A stretch of DNA of 64,000 nt, from the NCBI RefSeq assembly GCF_001307765.1, contig NZ_LKBA01000006.1:248001-312000 (forward strand), in the 5' to 3' direction. Of the stretch, positions 33,159 to 42,213 are shown in pieces. The notes beneath the pieces are model-generated. The model worked only from the letters and a program-made list of their open reading frames with translations, had not been told where the DNA came from and searched no databases. Every line of letters begins with the position of its first letter. Positions within the stretch are counted from its first letter, which is position 1. Both the position numbers and the translations under genes were made by a program. This DNA is from Aliiroseovarius crassostreae (GTDB taxonomy: Bacteria > Pseudomonadota > Alphaproteobacteria > Rhodobacterales > Rhodobacteraceae).

Positions 33159-34130
33159 TCACCTGCGTGACAATCGACGGCTGGCCACCAGCTCCGCCAG
33201 GATCGACACGGCAATTTCCGCAGGTCCCACCGCGCCGATATCCAGCCCGACCGGGCCATGGATACGGGACAGGTTTTCAGCAGAAACCCCGCGCGCCCCC
33301 AGCCGCTCCAGCCGCTGCGCCTGGGTGCGTTTCGACCCCAGGCTACCGATATAAAACGCCTCGGACCCGAGGGCTGCGCCAAGTGCGGGATCGTCAATCT
33401 TGGGATCATGGGCCAGCGTGACCAGGGCCGTATGCGCATCAAGCCCAATCGCGGGCAACACATCCTCCGGGAAATCGACGTGCAGCGCCACGCCGGGAAA
33501 CCGATCTTCCGTGGCAAAGGCGCTGCGCGGGTCGATCAGGGCAATGTCATACCCCACCGCCTGCGCCATCGGGATCAGCGCCTGCGCCACATGCACGGCC
33601 CCGACAATCACCAGCCGCAAGGGCGGGTGATGGAGATGTGTGAAGCACGCCCCCTCAAGTCCCGTCACATCCTCCGGGTCCGCCACGGCAATCTGGCGGG
33701 ACCAGTCCCGGACCCCAACCCGATAGGCCAGCGGCTGGCGCGCGGACCGTGCCGTGACGATCTGTTCCAGCATCGTGGGCGATAGCACCTGCCCCGCGCC
33801 CTGCGCACCAACCGGTTCGACCAGCACCGTGATCCCCCCCCCGCAGGCCAGCCCGGCGGCAAACGCGTCCTCACTGGAGACGCCGAAAGTAAGCAGCCGG
33901 GGACGGCCCTGCCCGATCGCCTCCTGCGCGGCGATCACCACTGCTGCCTCCACACAGCCCCCGGAGACCGAGCCTTCGATGGCGCCGTCCAGCGCCACCA
34001 CCATCTGGCTGCCGACAGGACGTGGCGCACTGCCCCAGGTGGCGGCAACGGTGGCAATCGCCACGGCGCGACCCGCGCGGTGCCATTCGAGGGCAATTTC
34101 AGGGATGCGATCAAATCGGCTGGGGGTCAT
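33159..34130 (-). CDS. XdhC/CoxI-family molybdenum hydroxylase maturation protein
   Basis: A 323-residue XdhC-type protein, which helps sulfurate and insert molybdenum cofactor into xanthine dehydrogenase-like enzymes. The N-terminal XdhC/CoxI domain (VAATWGSAPRPVGSQMVV, SVSGGCVE, CGGGITVLVEP) is followed by a Rossmann domain (LVIVGAVHVAQALIPMA, and FYIGSLGSKRTQAQRLERL near the end). No molybdenum hydroxylase genes are adjacent, so its client is not known. The ATG at 34130 gives the family start MTPSRF; one at 34160 would add ten residues. Confidence 0.88.
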   Translation of the reverse strand: MTPSRFDRIPEIALEWHRAGRAVAIATVAATWGSAPRPVGSQMVVALDGAIEGSVSGGCVEAAVVIAAQEAIGQGRPRLLTFGVSSEDAFAAGLACGGGITVLVEPVGAQGAGQVLSPTMLEQIVTARSARQPLAYRVGVRDWSRQIAVADPEDVTGLEGACFTHLHHPPLRLVIVGAVHVAQALIPMAQAVGYDIALIDPRSAFATEDRFPGVALHVDFPEDVLPAIGLDAHTALVTLAHDPKIDDPALGAALGSEAFYIGSLGSKRTQAQRLERLGARGVSAENLSRIHGPVGLDIGAVGPAEIAVSILAELVASRRLSRR

Positions 34131-34196
34131 GTGGGCCTCTTCAGGTAGACTTGCTGACAAATTATATGCAAAATGTCACAGCTTCAAGCTCGCAAA

Positions 34197-34226
34197 GAAA
34201 AAGGCCGCGGCAAAACCGCGACCTTT
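34197..34226 (-). terminator. Terminator of the YeeE/YedE pair
   Basis: On the minus strand AAAGGTCGCGG, loop TTTTG, CCGCGGCCTTT, then TTCTTT. One G-U pair. Confidence 0.85.
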
Positions 34227-34259
34227 CTGACCCGTCCGAAGGGACGTCTCGGGACAGGA

Positions 34260-34847
34260 TCATTCAGCCGGTTGCACACAGCCTTCCTGCCCTCGCGGTG
34301 CCTCGGGCACCACAAAGGCGATCACGATAAACAAAAGCCCCAGCGCGATGCCAAGAACATCGCCGGGAAGCGCGGTCAGCCCGTCATATTTGGCCCCCGG
34401 CACCGTGCCCAGGGTCACTTTCCCCCCGGCAATCGCATCAAGCAGCCCGGTGGCTTTCACCGATGGGGAGGTGATCATGTAGGCCGCCGCCCCCAAGAAC
34501 CCACCCAGAATGAAAAACAGCGCATCTTTCCGGCCCGTGACCGCCGCGCACACACCGGTGCCGGGGCAAAACCCGGACATCGCCCAGCCCGCACCAAGCA
34601 GCAGCCCACCGACAAACACGCCCAGATTGGCGGTTTTCACCGACATGTGCCCGACATCAATCGGCCCCACCATCTGACCACCGAACATCAGGATCGCCCC
34701 GACCCCGATGGCCAGCAGGATGGCTTTCATCAAGCCCAGCGCGCGCAGGCTCAGCATACGGATCAGCACGGTCGGGTTGGTGGCCCCGATGCGGTCCAGC
34801 ACAAAGCCAAACAACGCACCAATCACAAGAGCAAGTATGATCTGCAT
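34260..34847 (-). CDS. YeeE/YedE-family sulfur transporter, second half
   Basis: A 195-residue membrane protein with five or so hydrophobic segments. It carries the family cysteine motif SGFCPGTGVCAAVTG (about residue 92). With the gene before it, it forms a split YeeE/YedE (TsuA-like) transporter that takes in thiosulfate or a related sulfur compound through a chain of cysteines. It starts three bases after the first half ends, the usual two-gene arrangement in this group. Confidence 0.88.
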   Translation of the reverse strand: MQIILALVIGALFGFVLDRIGATNPTVLIRMLSLRALGLMKAILLAIGVGAILMFGGQMVGPIDVGHMSVKTANLGVFVGGLLLGAGWAMSGFCPGTGVCAAVTGRKDALFFILGGFLGAAAYMITSPSVKATGLLDAIAGGKVTLGTVPGAKYDGLTALPGDVLGIALGLLFIVIAFVVPEAPRGQEGCVQPAE

Positions 34848-34850
34848 GGC

Positions 34851-35420
34851 TTATCCTTTCTTATACATCAGCATGGCCACGGGCACCGCGGCAGCAAAGG
34901 CCTCGGCTGCAAAGATATAGCCCGACAGCGCCGTCTGCATCATGCCGGACATCATGTGGCCCGAGGTGCAGCCGCCCGCCAGCCGTGCCCCGTAAAGCAC
35001 GACAAACCCGCCCACCAGGGCGATGGCATACCGCATCACCGGCGTGTCGCCAAAATTGTCATAATGGATCGCAGGCAGCGTGTTCTCATCCTTGCCATTG
35101 CCGCCCCGCAGAAACATCGACAGGGCCGCCCCGGCCATCATCGCCACCACGAAAACAAAGCTGTAATTCAGCGGGTTCGCCACGGATTTGGCATATTTCC
35201 CACCAGATTTCGCAAGATAGGCGTTGGTCGAGCTGTACCCATCTTCGGTTTGCGTCACCAACTCACTGTTTACGGCGTCACCGACAATGCCGTTCAGGAT
35301 CACGAATTGCGTCGATACGCCAATGGGTTTGACCAGAGCGACGGCGAGGAAGAACACAAGGCCCAGCGCCACCCCTCCGAATTTCCAGTGCATGCGCATG
35401 GCATCCTCGACTTCATACAT
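34851..35420 (-). CDS. YeeE/YedE-family sulfur transporter, first half
   Basis: A 189-residue membrane protein with about four hydrophobic segments. YGARLAGGCTSGHMMSG (about residue 150) is the conserved cysteine motif. A hydrophilic loop of about 50 residues follows the first membrane helix. It precedes and is coupled to the second half. A second in-frame ATG lies at residue 8 (MRMHWK) and could be the true start. Sulfur transport fits the nearby cys operon, though the exact substrate is not shown. Confidence 0.87.
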   Translation of the reverse strand: MYEVEDAMRMHWKFGGVALGLVFFLAVALVKPIGVSTQFVILNGIVGDAVNSELVTQTEDGYSSTNAYLAKSGGKYAKSVANPLNYSFVFVVAMMAGAALSMFLRGGNGKDENTLPAIHYDNFGDTPVMRYAIALVGGFVVLYGARLAGGCTSGHMMSGMMQTALSGYIFAAEAFAAAVPVAMLMYKKG

Positions 35421-35719
35421 TCATATGTTTTTATGCTTTGATTTCACCCGTGCGTCAATGCACCCGTCCGGGCAAACTCTCCCCATCACACCAGCCCCTA
35501 CACCTCAGGGCGGGCTGCGGCAGGAGGAGCACAGGAACTGTTTATCTATTTGCATAAGTTAACGAATTTTCGCAGCTCTGACGGAAATACGGAAACAATG
35601 TTAAGGATTTTGCGCGATAAGCATGAAACCCCCGAAAAACGGCCCAAAAGTTGCCACAACAGGCCGTCAGCAGGCAGTGTAATGACCAAGTATTCTCCTT
35701 TCCCGGCCGAGGGCATCCC
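35421..35719. other. Divergent intergenic region
   Basis: About 300 bases without a gene, AT-rich in 35530-35640 (TTTGCATAAGTTAACGAATT). It should hold promoters for the YeeE/YedE pair and for the glycan cluster. No site was recognised with confidence. Confidence 0.4.
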
Positions 35720-36268
35720 ATGCCCATAACAGCCGTGGCCTGCGTGAAGAGCGAGGACCCGTTTCTGATCGAATGGATCGCCTTCAACTCTGTGCTGGGC
35801 GTCACGGATTTCCTTTTTTATTCAAATGACTGCACCGATGCGACAAACCGGCTTCTCGATGCGCTGGCGGCGCGGGGCATCGTCACCCATCTGCCCAACC
35901 CGGCCGAAGGGCGCAATTACCAGATGGAGGCACTGAAGGCGGCAAAATCCCATGACCTCGTGCTGTCCTCGGACTGGATCTGGATTGCCGATGTGGACGA
36001 GTTTCTGAACATTCATGTCGGTCAGGGCACGATCCCCGAACTGATCGACGCCTGCGACAACCCGCATGCGATCTCGGTCACGCTCCAGTTCTTTGCCAAT
36101 TGCGAAAGGGCTGAAAGTCATCAATCCGGGCCTGCCGAAATCCGGCACCACCACATTGGGTCAGGCGCTGAAACAGGCCGGGATGAATGTTGCGGACTGG
36201 CGCATCCGGCGCGGGCAGAGCAAGGAGGATCGCCTGGCCCGCACCTTTGTCGGCAAGCTGATGTATGA
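35720..36268 (+). pseudogene. Truncated glycosyltransferase (family 2-like)
   Basis: The first 128 residues match the N-terminus of the intact transferase at 39315: CVKSEDPFLIEWIAFNSVLG, FYSNDCTDATNRLLDAL, and WIWIADVDEFLNIHVG with the DxD-like motif. At about 36105 the similarity stops and the frame continues as unrelated, low-quality sequence to 36268, because the DNA now belongs to the sulfotransferase in another frame. About 210 residues of the transferase are missing, so a deletion fused the two genes. The ATG at 35720 follows GAGGG. Confidence 0.82.
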
Positions 36269-36794
36269 TGGTTATTTCCAGGACGGGGATCCCCTGTCGA
36301 AAATGGCCGAGTTTGATGCGTTCACCGAAATCGACGTGGTGCGCGAAGGGCTGAACCTCTGGCCGCAATGCGACTGGGGGCTGCTGGCGGCCATTCGTGC
36401 CCACCATCCGGGGGCCAAGTTTGTTTTGACCCATCGTGCCCCGGTCAAGCTGTCCGACAGTATGGGACGGTGGTCCCATCTGGGCCGCACCCGCCTTCCC
36501 TCCAACGCCATTACCGGCCAGCCGGAAGGCTATGGCAGGACGGATGCGGAACGGATCCGCTGGATCGAGGGGCATTTCGCCTTTTGCCGACAGGTTTTCG
36601 CCGGGGCGGGTGATTTCCTGGAATATGACATCGAGGACGACGACGCCCGCGACCGGCTGTCGGATTTCCTCGGGCTCGACCTGCCCTGGTGGGGGGTGGC
36701 AAACGCCAATGAGAACCGCCCCGCCGAAGCGGCACAGGACGGGCCGCCTGCCCCTGAGAGTAGTGACATGCGTAAGAGTAAGGAAAACAGCTGA
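36066..36794 (+). CDS. Sulfotransferase family protein, 5' end altered
   Basis: A sulfotransferase that would move sulfate from PAPS to a glycan or other acceptor. GLPKSGTTTLGQAL is the 5'-phosphosulfate loop and THRAPVKLSDSMGRW the 3'-phosphate-binding region. The recognisable protein begins at about 36111 (KVINPGLPKSG) and runs to the end. Its original start seems lost in a deletion that joined it to the glycosyltransferase; the ATG at 36066 lies in another frame of that gene and may or may not be used. ATG of the next gene overlaps its stop (TGATG). Confidence 0.7.
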   Translation: MRSRSRSSSLPIAKGLKVINPGLPKSGTTTLGQALKQAGMNVADWRIRRGQSKEDRLARTFVGKLMYDGYFQDGDPLSKMAEFDAFTEIDVVREGLNLWPQCDWGLLAAIRAHHPGAKFVLTHRAPVKLSDSMGRWSHLGRTRLPSNAITGQPEGYGRTDAERIRWIEGHFAFCRQVFAGAGDFLEYDIEDDDARDRLSDFLGLDLPWWGVANANENRPAEAAQDGPPAPESSDMRKSKENS

Positions 36795-37610
36795 TGCGGA
36801 TTGTGCTCCATATCGGTCTGGAACAATGCGGCGCGGAGCGCCTGCAGGAGGTGCTGGACGCCAAGCGCGATCAGTTGACCGACAAGGGTGTGCTTTACGC
36901 GCGCAGTCCCGGCCGCAAGAACCACACACGGCTTTACATGGCGGTCACCGACCCTGACCGGGTGGACATCCTGCGCCACAATCGCGGCTATGCCCCTGCC
37001 GACAAGCAGGACATGCTGCGCCGGCAGGTCGGAGAGGATCTGCTCAAGGAAGTTGAAAAGCACCGGCCCGAGACACTGATCCTGTCCGCAAGCCAGCTCT
37101 GCACCCTGCCCTATGACAGCGAGATTGCCCGGCTGAAATCCCTGCTGCAACCACTGTCGGATGATATTCAGGTCATTGCCCATGTGGATGAACAGGGCCG
37201 GGATCCGCGCCAATATCGGCAAGGCCCCGGAAGGATCGGGCTATCCCCGTCCCTCCGCCGCCAGCCTGACCCGCGCGCCTATGATGAACGAGGTGCTTGT
37301 GGCCCTTCTTGCCAAGGGGCGCCTGTTCCCTCCGGTGCTCTGGCGCAGGCTTCTGGGGCAGGTTCTGGTGCCCGGCGCGCCTATCGCTCCGGGGGAACTG
37401 GTGGAGTTTTCCCGTGAATTTGAAAAAAGCAACAAAGAGCTTTTAAAAAACCATACCCTGTTGCCTGAGACCCTGAAACGCGACCGGGCCGTGCCCGGCG
37501 GCTGGCAGGAGGCCGACCCGACCATGGGGTTTCGCGCCACGCAATATGTGGCCGCCCTGCTGCCGCGCATTGATCAGGCCACCCGTGAACAGCGCAAAAC
37601 GGGCGGGTGA
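36794..37610 (+). pseudogene. Broken sulfotransferase-like/unknown gene
   Basis: The first frame (about 136 residues from MRIVLHIGLEQCGAERLQEV to IAHVDEQGR) and a second frame (from about 37225 to 37610, with GRLFPPVLWRRLL and FRATQYVAALLPRID) look like two ends of one protein. The frame changes near 37200 and the middle seems deleted, since less sequence than expected lies between. The N-terminus resembles proteins that begin with a P-loop-like strand in polysaccharide clusters; no firm family. The end overlaps the next start as GTGA. Confidence 0.7.
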
Positions 37611-39314
37611 TTGTGGGCTGCATGAAGAACGAGGCCCCTTATATTCTTGAATGGGTCGCCTATCACCGCGCCATGGGGATCGACAAATTCCTGATCTACA
37701 CCAATGACTGTTCCGACGGCACGTCAGAGATCCTCGACCGGTTGCAGGATCTGGGCATTTTGCAGCATCGAACAATGACAATTGGAAGGGCAACTCCCCC
37801 AGCAATACGCGCTGAACCCGTTGCTGAAGGAAAACGTGATCCAAAACGCGGAATGGGTCATTCATATTGACGTGGATGAGTTCATCAATGTGCGCTGTGG
37901 CAATGGCACGATGCAGGACTTCCTTGACCGCGTGCCGAATGCCACCAATGTGGCAATGACCTGGCGCCTGTTCGGCCATAATGGCGTGACCGAATTTGCA
38001 GACGATCTGGTGATTGACCAGTTCGACACCGCCGCGCCGAAATATGCGCCCAAGCCGCATACGGTCTGGGGGTTCAAGACCATGACCAAGAATGTCGGCG
38101 CCAATGAAAAGCTTTCCTGCCACCGCCCGAACAAGCTGCGTGACAGCCACCGCGATCAGGTGGTCTGGGTCAACGGATCCGGCCAGGTGATGACCGACGG
38201 GTATAAGGACAAGGGCTGGCGCTCGGACCTCAAGACCGTTGGGTATGACCTCCTGCTGCTCAATCACTACGCGCTGCGCTCGGCGGAAAGCTATCTGATC
38301 AAGCGCCAGCGAGGGCGTGCGCTGCATGTGGACTGCTCCATCGGCATCAATTATTGGGTGCGGATGGACTGGGGCGGCAACACGGATGTGACCATCAAGC
38401 GCAATATCCCGCGCACGGTGGCCGAACTTGGCCGTCTGATGACCGATAAAAAGCTGGTAGCATTGCATCAATCCGGCGTCTACTGGCACCGGGCCAAGGC
38501 GGCAGAGCTTCGGCAGCCCCCCGAGCTTTCCGACCTTTACAATCAGGCCCTGGACAGCAAGCTGACAGAGATGGAACATGTGGCCTACGCGCTGGCCCTG
38601 GATATGGAAAGCAAAGATCCCTTTGACGCAAAGCAGAAGGGAGTGATAAAAATGAACCGTGAAAAAATGACAGAACACAACCCGCAAATATCTGACCCCA
38701 AGCCGGTCATCCAATATCCCGATGACGGGCCGCGCGATGTGAAATCCCGCGGCATGCGCTTTCCCGATGCCCCCCGTTACCTGACACCGGCCCGCCACCG
38801 CGCCCTGCGTTCCAACGCCTATGAAGAGCGCAAGACGGACGCCGTCAAGGCCACGGTCACCCGCGATGACGTGGTGCTGGGGGCTGGCGTGGGGGTCATG
38901 TCCACCTTCATGGCCCGAAAAATGAAGGTGAAAGAAGTGCATGCCTATGAGGCCAACCCACATATGATCCCTTATATCGAAGAGGTGTATAGCGAGAGCG
39001 GCGTCAAAACCGCGCGTATCCACAATGCCATTTTGGGCAAGCGCAAAGGGGCGACCAAATTCTATGTGCGCTCCAAATTCCTTGCCAGTTCGCTTGAGGA
39101 AAACCCCAAAGGTGAAAAGGCGGAAGTGACCGAGGCAGAGCTTCTGCCCGGCGCGGATCTCAGCAGCCTCAGGGCCGCCGTGATCGAATTGCATCCACAA
39201 TGGATTGGGCAAACCGGGGTGCAGGCCGTAGTTGACACCATGCACAAGGCCGGGCTGACCTATTTCCCGCGCCACTCAAACGCCAAGGTCGTGACCTTCA
39301 AGAAGGGCTGGTAG
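37607..39314 (+). pseudogene. Glycosyltransferase-FkbM methyltransferase fusion with frameshift
   Basis: N-terminal family-2-like glycosyltransferase (GCMKNEAPYILEWVAYHRAMG, then NAEWVIHIDVDEFINVR) joined through a linker to a C-terminal FkbM-type SAM methyltransferase (VVLGAGVGVMSTFMARK, HAYEANPHMIPYIEEVY). The N-terminal frame is left near 37770. The expected NNDNW is in a second frame, and EGQLPQQYALNPLL onward in a third, so two small indels lie within about 15 bases. From 37782 the frame is open to 39314. If the indels are assembly errors the product would be about 569 residues. Confidence 0.78.
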
Positions 39315-40355
39315 ATGCGCGCCACCGCCATCCTATGTGTGCGCAATGAAGGCGCGTTTTTGCTGGAATGGCTGGCCCATCACCGGGGCATTGGCTTTAC
39401 CGATTTTCTGGTGCTGTCCAATGATTGCGACGATGGCACGGATACGATGCTGGACCGGCTGCAGGATATGGGCGAACTGATCCATATCCGCAATGACGGG
39501 CCTTATGGGAATGGCGGCATCCAGTGGACCGGCTACAAGCTGGCGGACAAACACCCGCTGGTGCAGCAATCCGATTGGCTGATGACGCTGGATATTGATG
39601 AGTTTGTGAACATCCATGTGGGGGATCACAGCCTGTCATCGTTATGGGCCGCCCTGCCCGAAGCCGACGCGATCCCGCTCACATGGCGGCTTTTCGGCAA
39701 TGCAGGGGTGCTGCGCTATCAGGACCGGCTGGTGAGCGAAGAATTCACCCGCGCCGCGCCCGAAGTGATGTATTGGCCCTGGCGCGCCTTCATGTTCAAA
39801 ACACTCTATCGCAACACCGGGGCCTATCGCAAACTGGGGGTGCATCGCCCGCGCGCCCCGGTTGATGGCAAGGTAGAGCACACCCGCTGGTTTGACGGGC
39901 AGGGCCGCGAGATGGGCCAGAGCTTCCAGAAAGGTAAGATCTTCTCCCCGTTTGGACGGGCCAATTACGGGCTTGCGCAGATCAATCACTATGCGCTTGG
40001 GGCGATGGAAAGCTATGTGCTGAAACGGGCCCGGGGGCGCGCGGTGCATGATGGCGATCTACTGGGGCTGGATTACTGGACCGAACGCAACTGGTGCGAT
40101 GTTGAGGACCTTTCGATCCGGGCCTGCGATGGGCTGCGCGACCCGCATCTTGGGCGCTATCGCAGCGACCCTACCCTCGCAACGCTGCACGCCCAGGCGG
40201 TTGACTGGCGCAAAACCCGCTTTCAGGCCCTGATGGCAGAGGAACCCAATCGCGCCCTGATGGGGCGGTTGATGATGTCCCCCCCACCGCGCCCGCTGCC
40301 ACTGAAACTGGCGCGAGAGCTGTTTAAGCATACACAAAAAGCCCGCAGCGGATAG
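39315..40355 (+). CDS. Glycosyltransferase (family 2-like), intact
   Basis: A 346-residue cytosolic glycosyltransferase. It has AILCVRNEGAFLLEWLAHHRG at the start, NDCDDGTDTMLDRL, the metal/sugar-nucleotide site LMTLDIDEFVNIHVG (about residue 95), and the later INHYALGAMESYVLKRARGR block. It directly abuts the fusion gene (stop TAG then ATG) and is the only member of the cluster without visible damage; it serves as template for judging the truncated copies. Donor and acceptor are unknown; a capsule or exopolysaccharide is likely. Confidence 0.88.
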   Translation: MRATAILCVRNEGAFLLEWLAHHRGIGFTDFLVLSNDCDDGTDTMLDRLQDMGELIHIRNDGPYGNGGIQWTGYKLADKHPLVQQSDWLMTLDIDEFVNIHVGDHSLSSLWAALPEADAIPLTWRLFGNAGVLRYQDRLVSEEFTRAAPEVMYWPWRAFMFKTLYRNTGAYRKLGVHRPRAPVDGKVEHTRWFDGQGREMGQSFQKGKIFSPFGRANYGLAQINHYALGAMESYVLKRARGRAVHDGDLLGLDYWTERNWCDVEDLSIRACDGLRDPHLGRYRSDPTLATLHAQAVDWRKTRFQALMAEEPNRALMGRLMMSPPPRPLPLKLARELFKHTQKARSG

Positions 40356-40459
40356 GATTGAACACCAGACCGGGACAGTCACGAAATCGCACCCGGCATT
40401 TCACCTTTTTGCCCCATTGCATACCCAATCCCGCCCGCATTACCTTTTAGCACATCTAT

Positions 40460-40573
40460 TAAGCGTTTCGGTTTTAACCTGACAAAGGGCAAAACCGAAA
40501 CGCCGCAAGCGAGAGCGATGTTGTGGGCGTTTCAGGATAAACATGTATCTTAAGTTTATCCCGAAACGCTTTA
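40460..40573. repeat. Two-hairpin element, copy E
   Basis: 114 bp from TTAAGCGTTTCGG to CCGAAACGCTTTAA. First hairpin GTTTCGGTTTT...AAAACCGAAAC is perfect; the GATGTTGTGGGCGTTTC linker is in the reverse order of copy A, so the copy is inverted. Confidence 0.88.
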
Positions 40574-40599
40574 AGGATGGCCGAACCAAAGGTATCAGT

Positions 40600-41550
40600 A
40601 TGATGGACGACACCCCGCCCCAGGCAGATGAGCGCGACCAGCGCGAGTGTAATCTCGCCGGGGCGGATTTTGACAAGTGGCTGAGTATGATTGACGAAAT
40701 GGGCGAAGAGCGCGGCTATTTCGAACCTGTCGGACAGCGCCACTCGGCCATCCTTACCGATGACGGCCCAACCCTGGTGGTCACATTCGAAACCGCCCAA
40801 TCCGTGCGCCAGAGCAAAGAGGCCCGCCCGCTTGGCTGGGATCTTGCCGATGAAAACGGGTGGTCCAATCTCTGCATCCTTGCCCATGAGGAAAGCTGGT
40901 TTCGCGACCCGGACCTTTATGGCTATTTCGACCGGCTTGTGGATGACGGGTTTTTCGAAGATTTCGATCAGGTCGTGTTTTACGGGGCTGGCCCCAGTGG
41001 CTACGCCGCCTGTGCCTATAGCGTGGCCGCGCCGGGGGCGACGGTGATTGCCATTGCTCCTCAGGCGACACTCGACATGACCCGCGTCGCCTGGGACCGA
41101 CGGTTTCCCAAGATGCGCCGCACCGATTTCACCACCCGTTACGGCTATGCCCCTGACATGGTGGAAGGCGCCAAGGCCGTCTATCTTTTACATGATCCGG
41201 CCAATGCCGAGGATGCAATGCATGCCAGCCTGTTTCAGGCTGAGCATATTCACCACCTGACCTGCCGCCACATGGGGGACACGCTGGTGGAAGAGCTGTG
41301 GTCGATGGCTGCCCTGCCGCAGATGATCGAAGCCGCCACCGAGGGCCAGCTCTCCCCTCATGTGGCGCGAAACATCCTGCGCAACCGCCGCACCCACCTA
41401 CCCTATCTGCGCCGGCTGCTGAACCGGCTGCAACAGACACACCGCCCCCGTCTGGTGGCCGCCCTGTCACGTCACGTGACCGAACGGCGCGGCGCCCCCA
41501 GGTTCCGCAAGGCACTGACCGAGGCCAACCGCCTCCTCGAAGAGGCCTGA
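40600..41550 (+). CDS. Unknown protein of the glycan cluster, hydrolase-like fold
   Basis: A 316-residue soluble protein. FDQVVFYGAGPSGYAACAYSV (about residue 130) resembles a nucleophile-elbow turn of alpha/beta hydrolases (G-x-S-G), followed by APGATVIAIAPQATLD and DFTTRYGYAPDM. The family seems common in roseobacters; relatives have been named PAPS reductase, but no PP-loop or cysteine motif supports that. ATGATG at 40600 is taken as start; the frame upstream enters a repeat. Function is unknown, probably tied to the glycosyl- and sulfotransferases before it. Confidence 0.65.
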   Translation: MMDDTPPQADERDQRECNLAGADFDKWLSMIDEMGEERGYFEPVGQRHSAILTDDGPTLVVTFETAQSVRQSKEARPLGWDLADENGWSNLCILAHEESWFRDPDLYGYFDRLVDDGFFEDFDQVVFYGAGPSGYAACAYSVAAPGATVIAIAPQATLDMTRVAWDRRFPKMRRTDFTTRYGYAPDMVEGAKAVYLLHDPANAEDAMHASLFQAEHIHHLTCRHMGDTLVEELWSMAALPQMIEAATEGQLSPHVARNILRNRRTHLPYLRRLLNRLQQTHRPRLVAALSRHVTERRGAPRFRKALTEANRLLEEA

Positions 41551-41578
41551 TCTTCCGACACGGCCTTTTACCAGACCT

Positions 41579-41694
41579 TAAAGCGTTTCGAGATGAACTT
41601 GAGACACAAGTTGATTTCGAAATGCTCGCAACATCAGTAGGTTTCGAGCGTTTCGCCTCATTATTGTATCTCAATAATAAGTCGAAACACTTTA
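41579..41694. repeat. Two-hairpin element, copy F
   Basis: 116 bp, same length, ends and order as the copy at 16849-16964 with eight or nine differences. Confidence 0.9.
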
Positions 41695-41719
41695 ATCAAA
41701 CCTCGTGCAATCTGGCCCC

Positions 41720-42163
41720 ATGGAACAGACACGTCACCCGTTCAGCGGCACACCGATCAACGCGGAAACTCCCCGGGATCGGCCGCTTTTACCCCTGCAC
41801 CCGGCCGAGGAACTGGCCGATATTCGCCGCCAGATCTCTCGCCTCAGAAAACGAGAGGCGGAGCTGCGCGACCACCTTTTGTGCTGCACAGATCCGGAAG
41901 CGCGAGATGGCCCTGCACCGCTGCACCGGGTGGTGATAAAAACCACCCGCAGCAAGGTGTTTGATACCACTTTGCTGCCCCCGGCCATCCAGTCAAATCC
42001 CAGGTTCTTTGCGACACGTGAACAGACCCGCGTCTGCGTATTGCCAACAGAGCGTCCGGCACGACGGTTGGGGCTCTTTTCCGGCAAAGGGCTGCGGTAT
42101 CGTCCGGACGGGGAAGAGTTCGGGGCGCCAGACCGGTTTTCTGAGGCTCTGCGCGGGGATTGA
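41720..42163 (+). CDS. Unknown basic coiled-coil protein
   Basis: A 147-residue protein. A heptad-rich helix (LADIRRQISRLRKREAELRDHLL, split here by register at about residues 32-54) precedes a basic strand-rich part with VVIKTTRSKVFDTTLLPPAI. Soluble, no signal. An in-frame ATG five codons upstream exists. The pattern looks coding and the protein may bind nucleic acid, but I recognise no characterised family. It lies 50 bases before pyrC on the same strand. Confidence 0.6.
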   Translation: MEQTRHPFSGTPINAETPRDRPLLPLHPAEELADIRRQISRLRKREAELRDHLLCCTDPEARDGPAPLHRVVIKTTRSKVFDTTLLPPAIQSNPRFFATREQTRVCVLPTERPARRLGLFSGKGLRYRPDGEEFGAPDRFSEALRGD

Positions 42164-42213
42164 GGCAATAAAGCCCTTCCCAGCGTGACAGGCTTGGTCT
42201 AATCACGGGACTG

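Noticed and set aside
37443-39275. Long minus-strand open frame opposite the glycan fusion gene
   Set aside because: No motif, shadow composition, and the plus strand has clear transferase and methyltransferase signatures.
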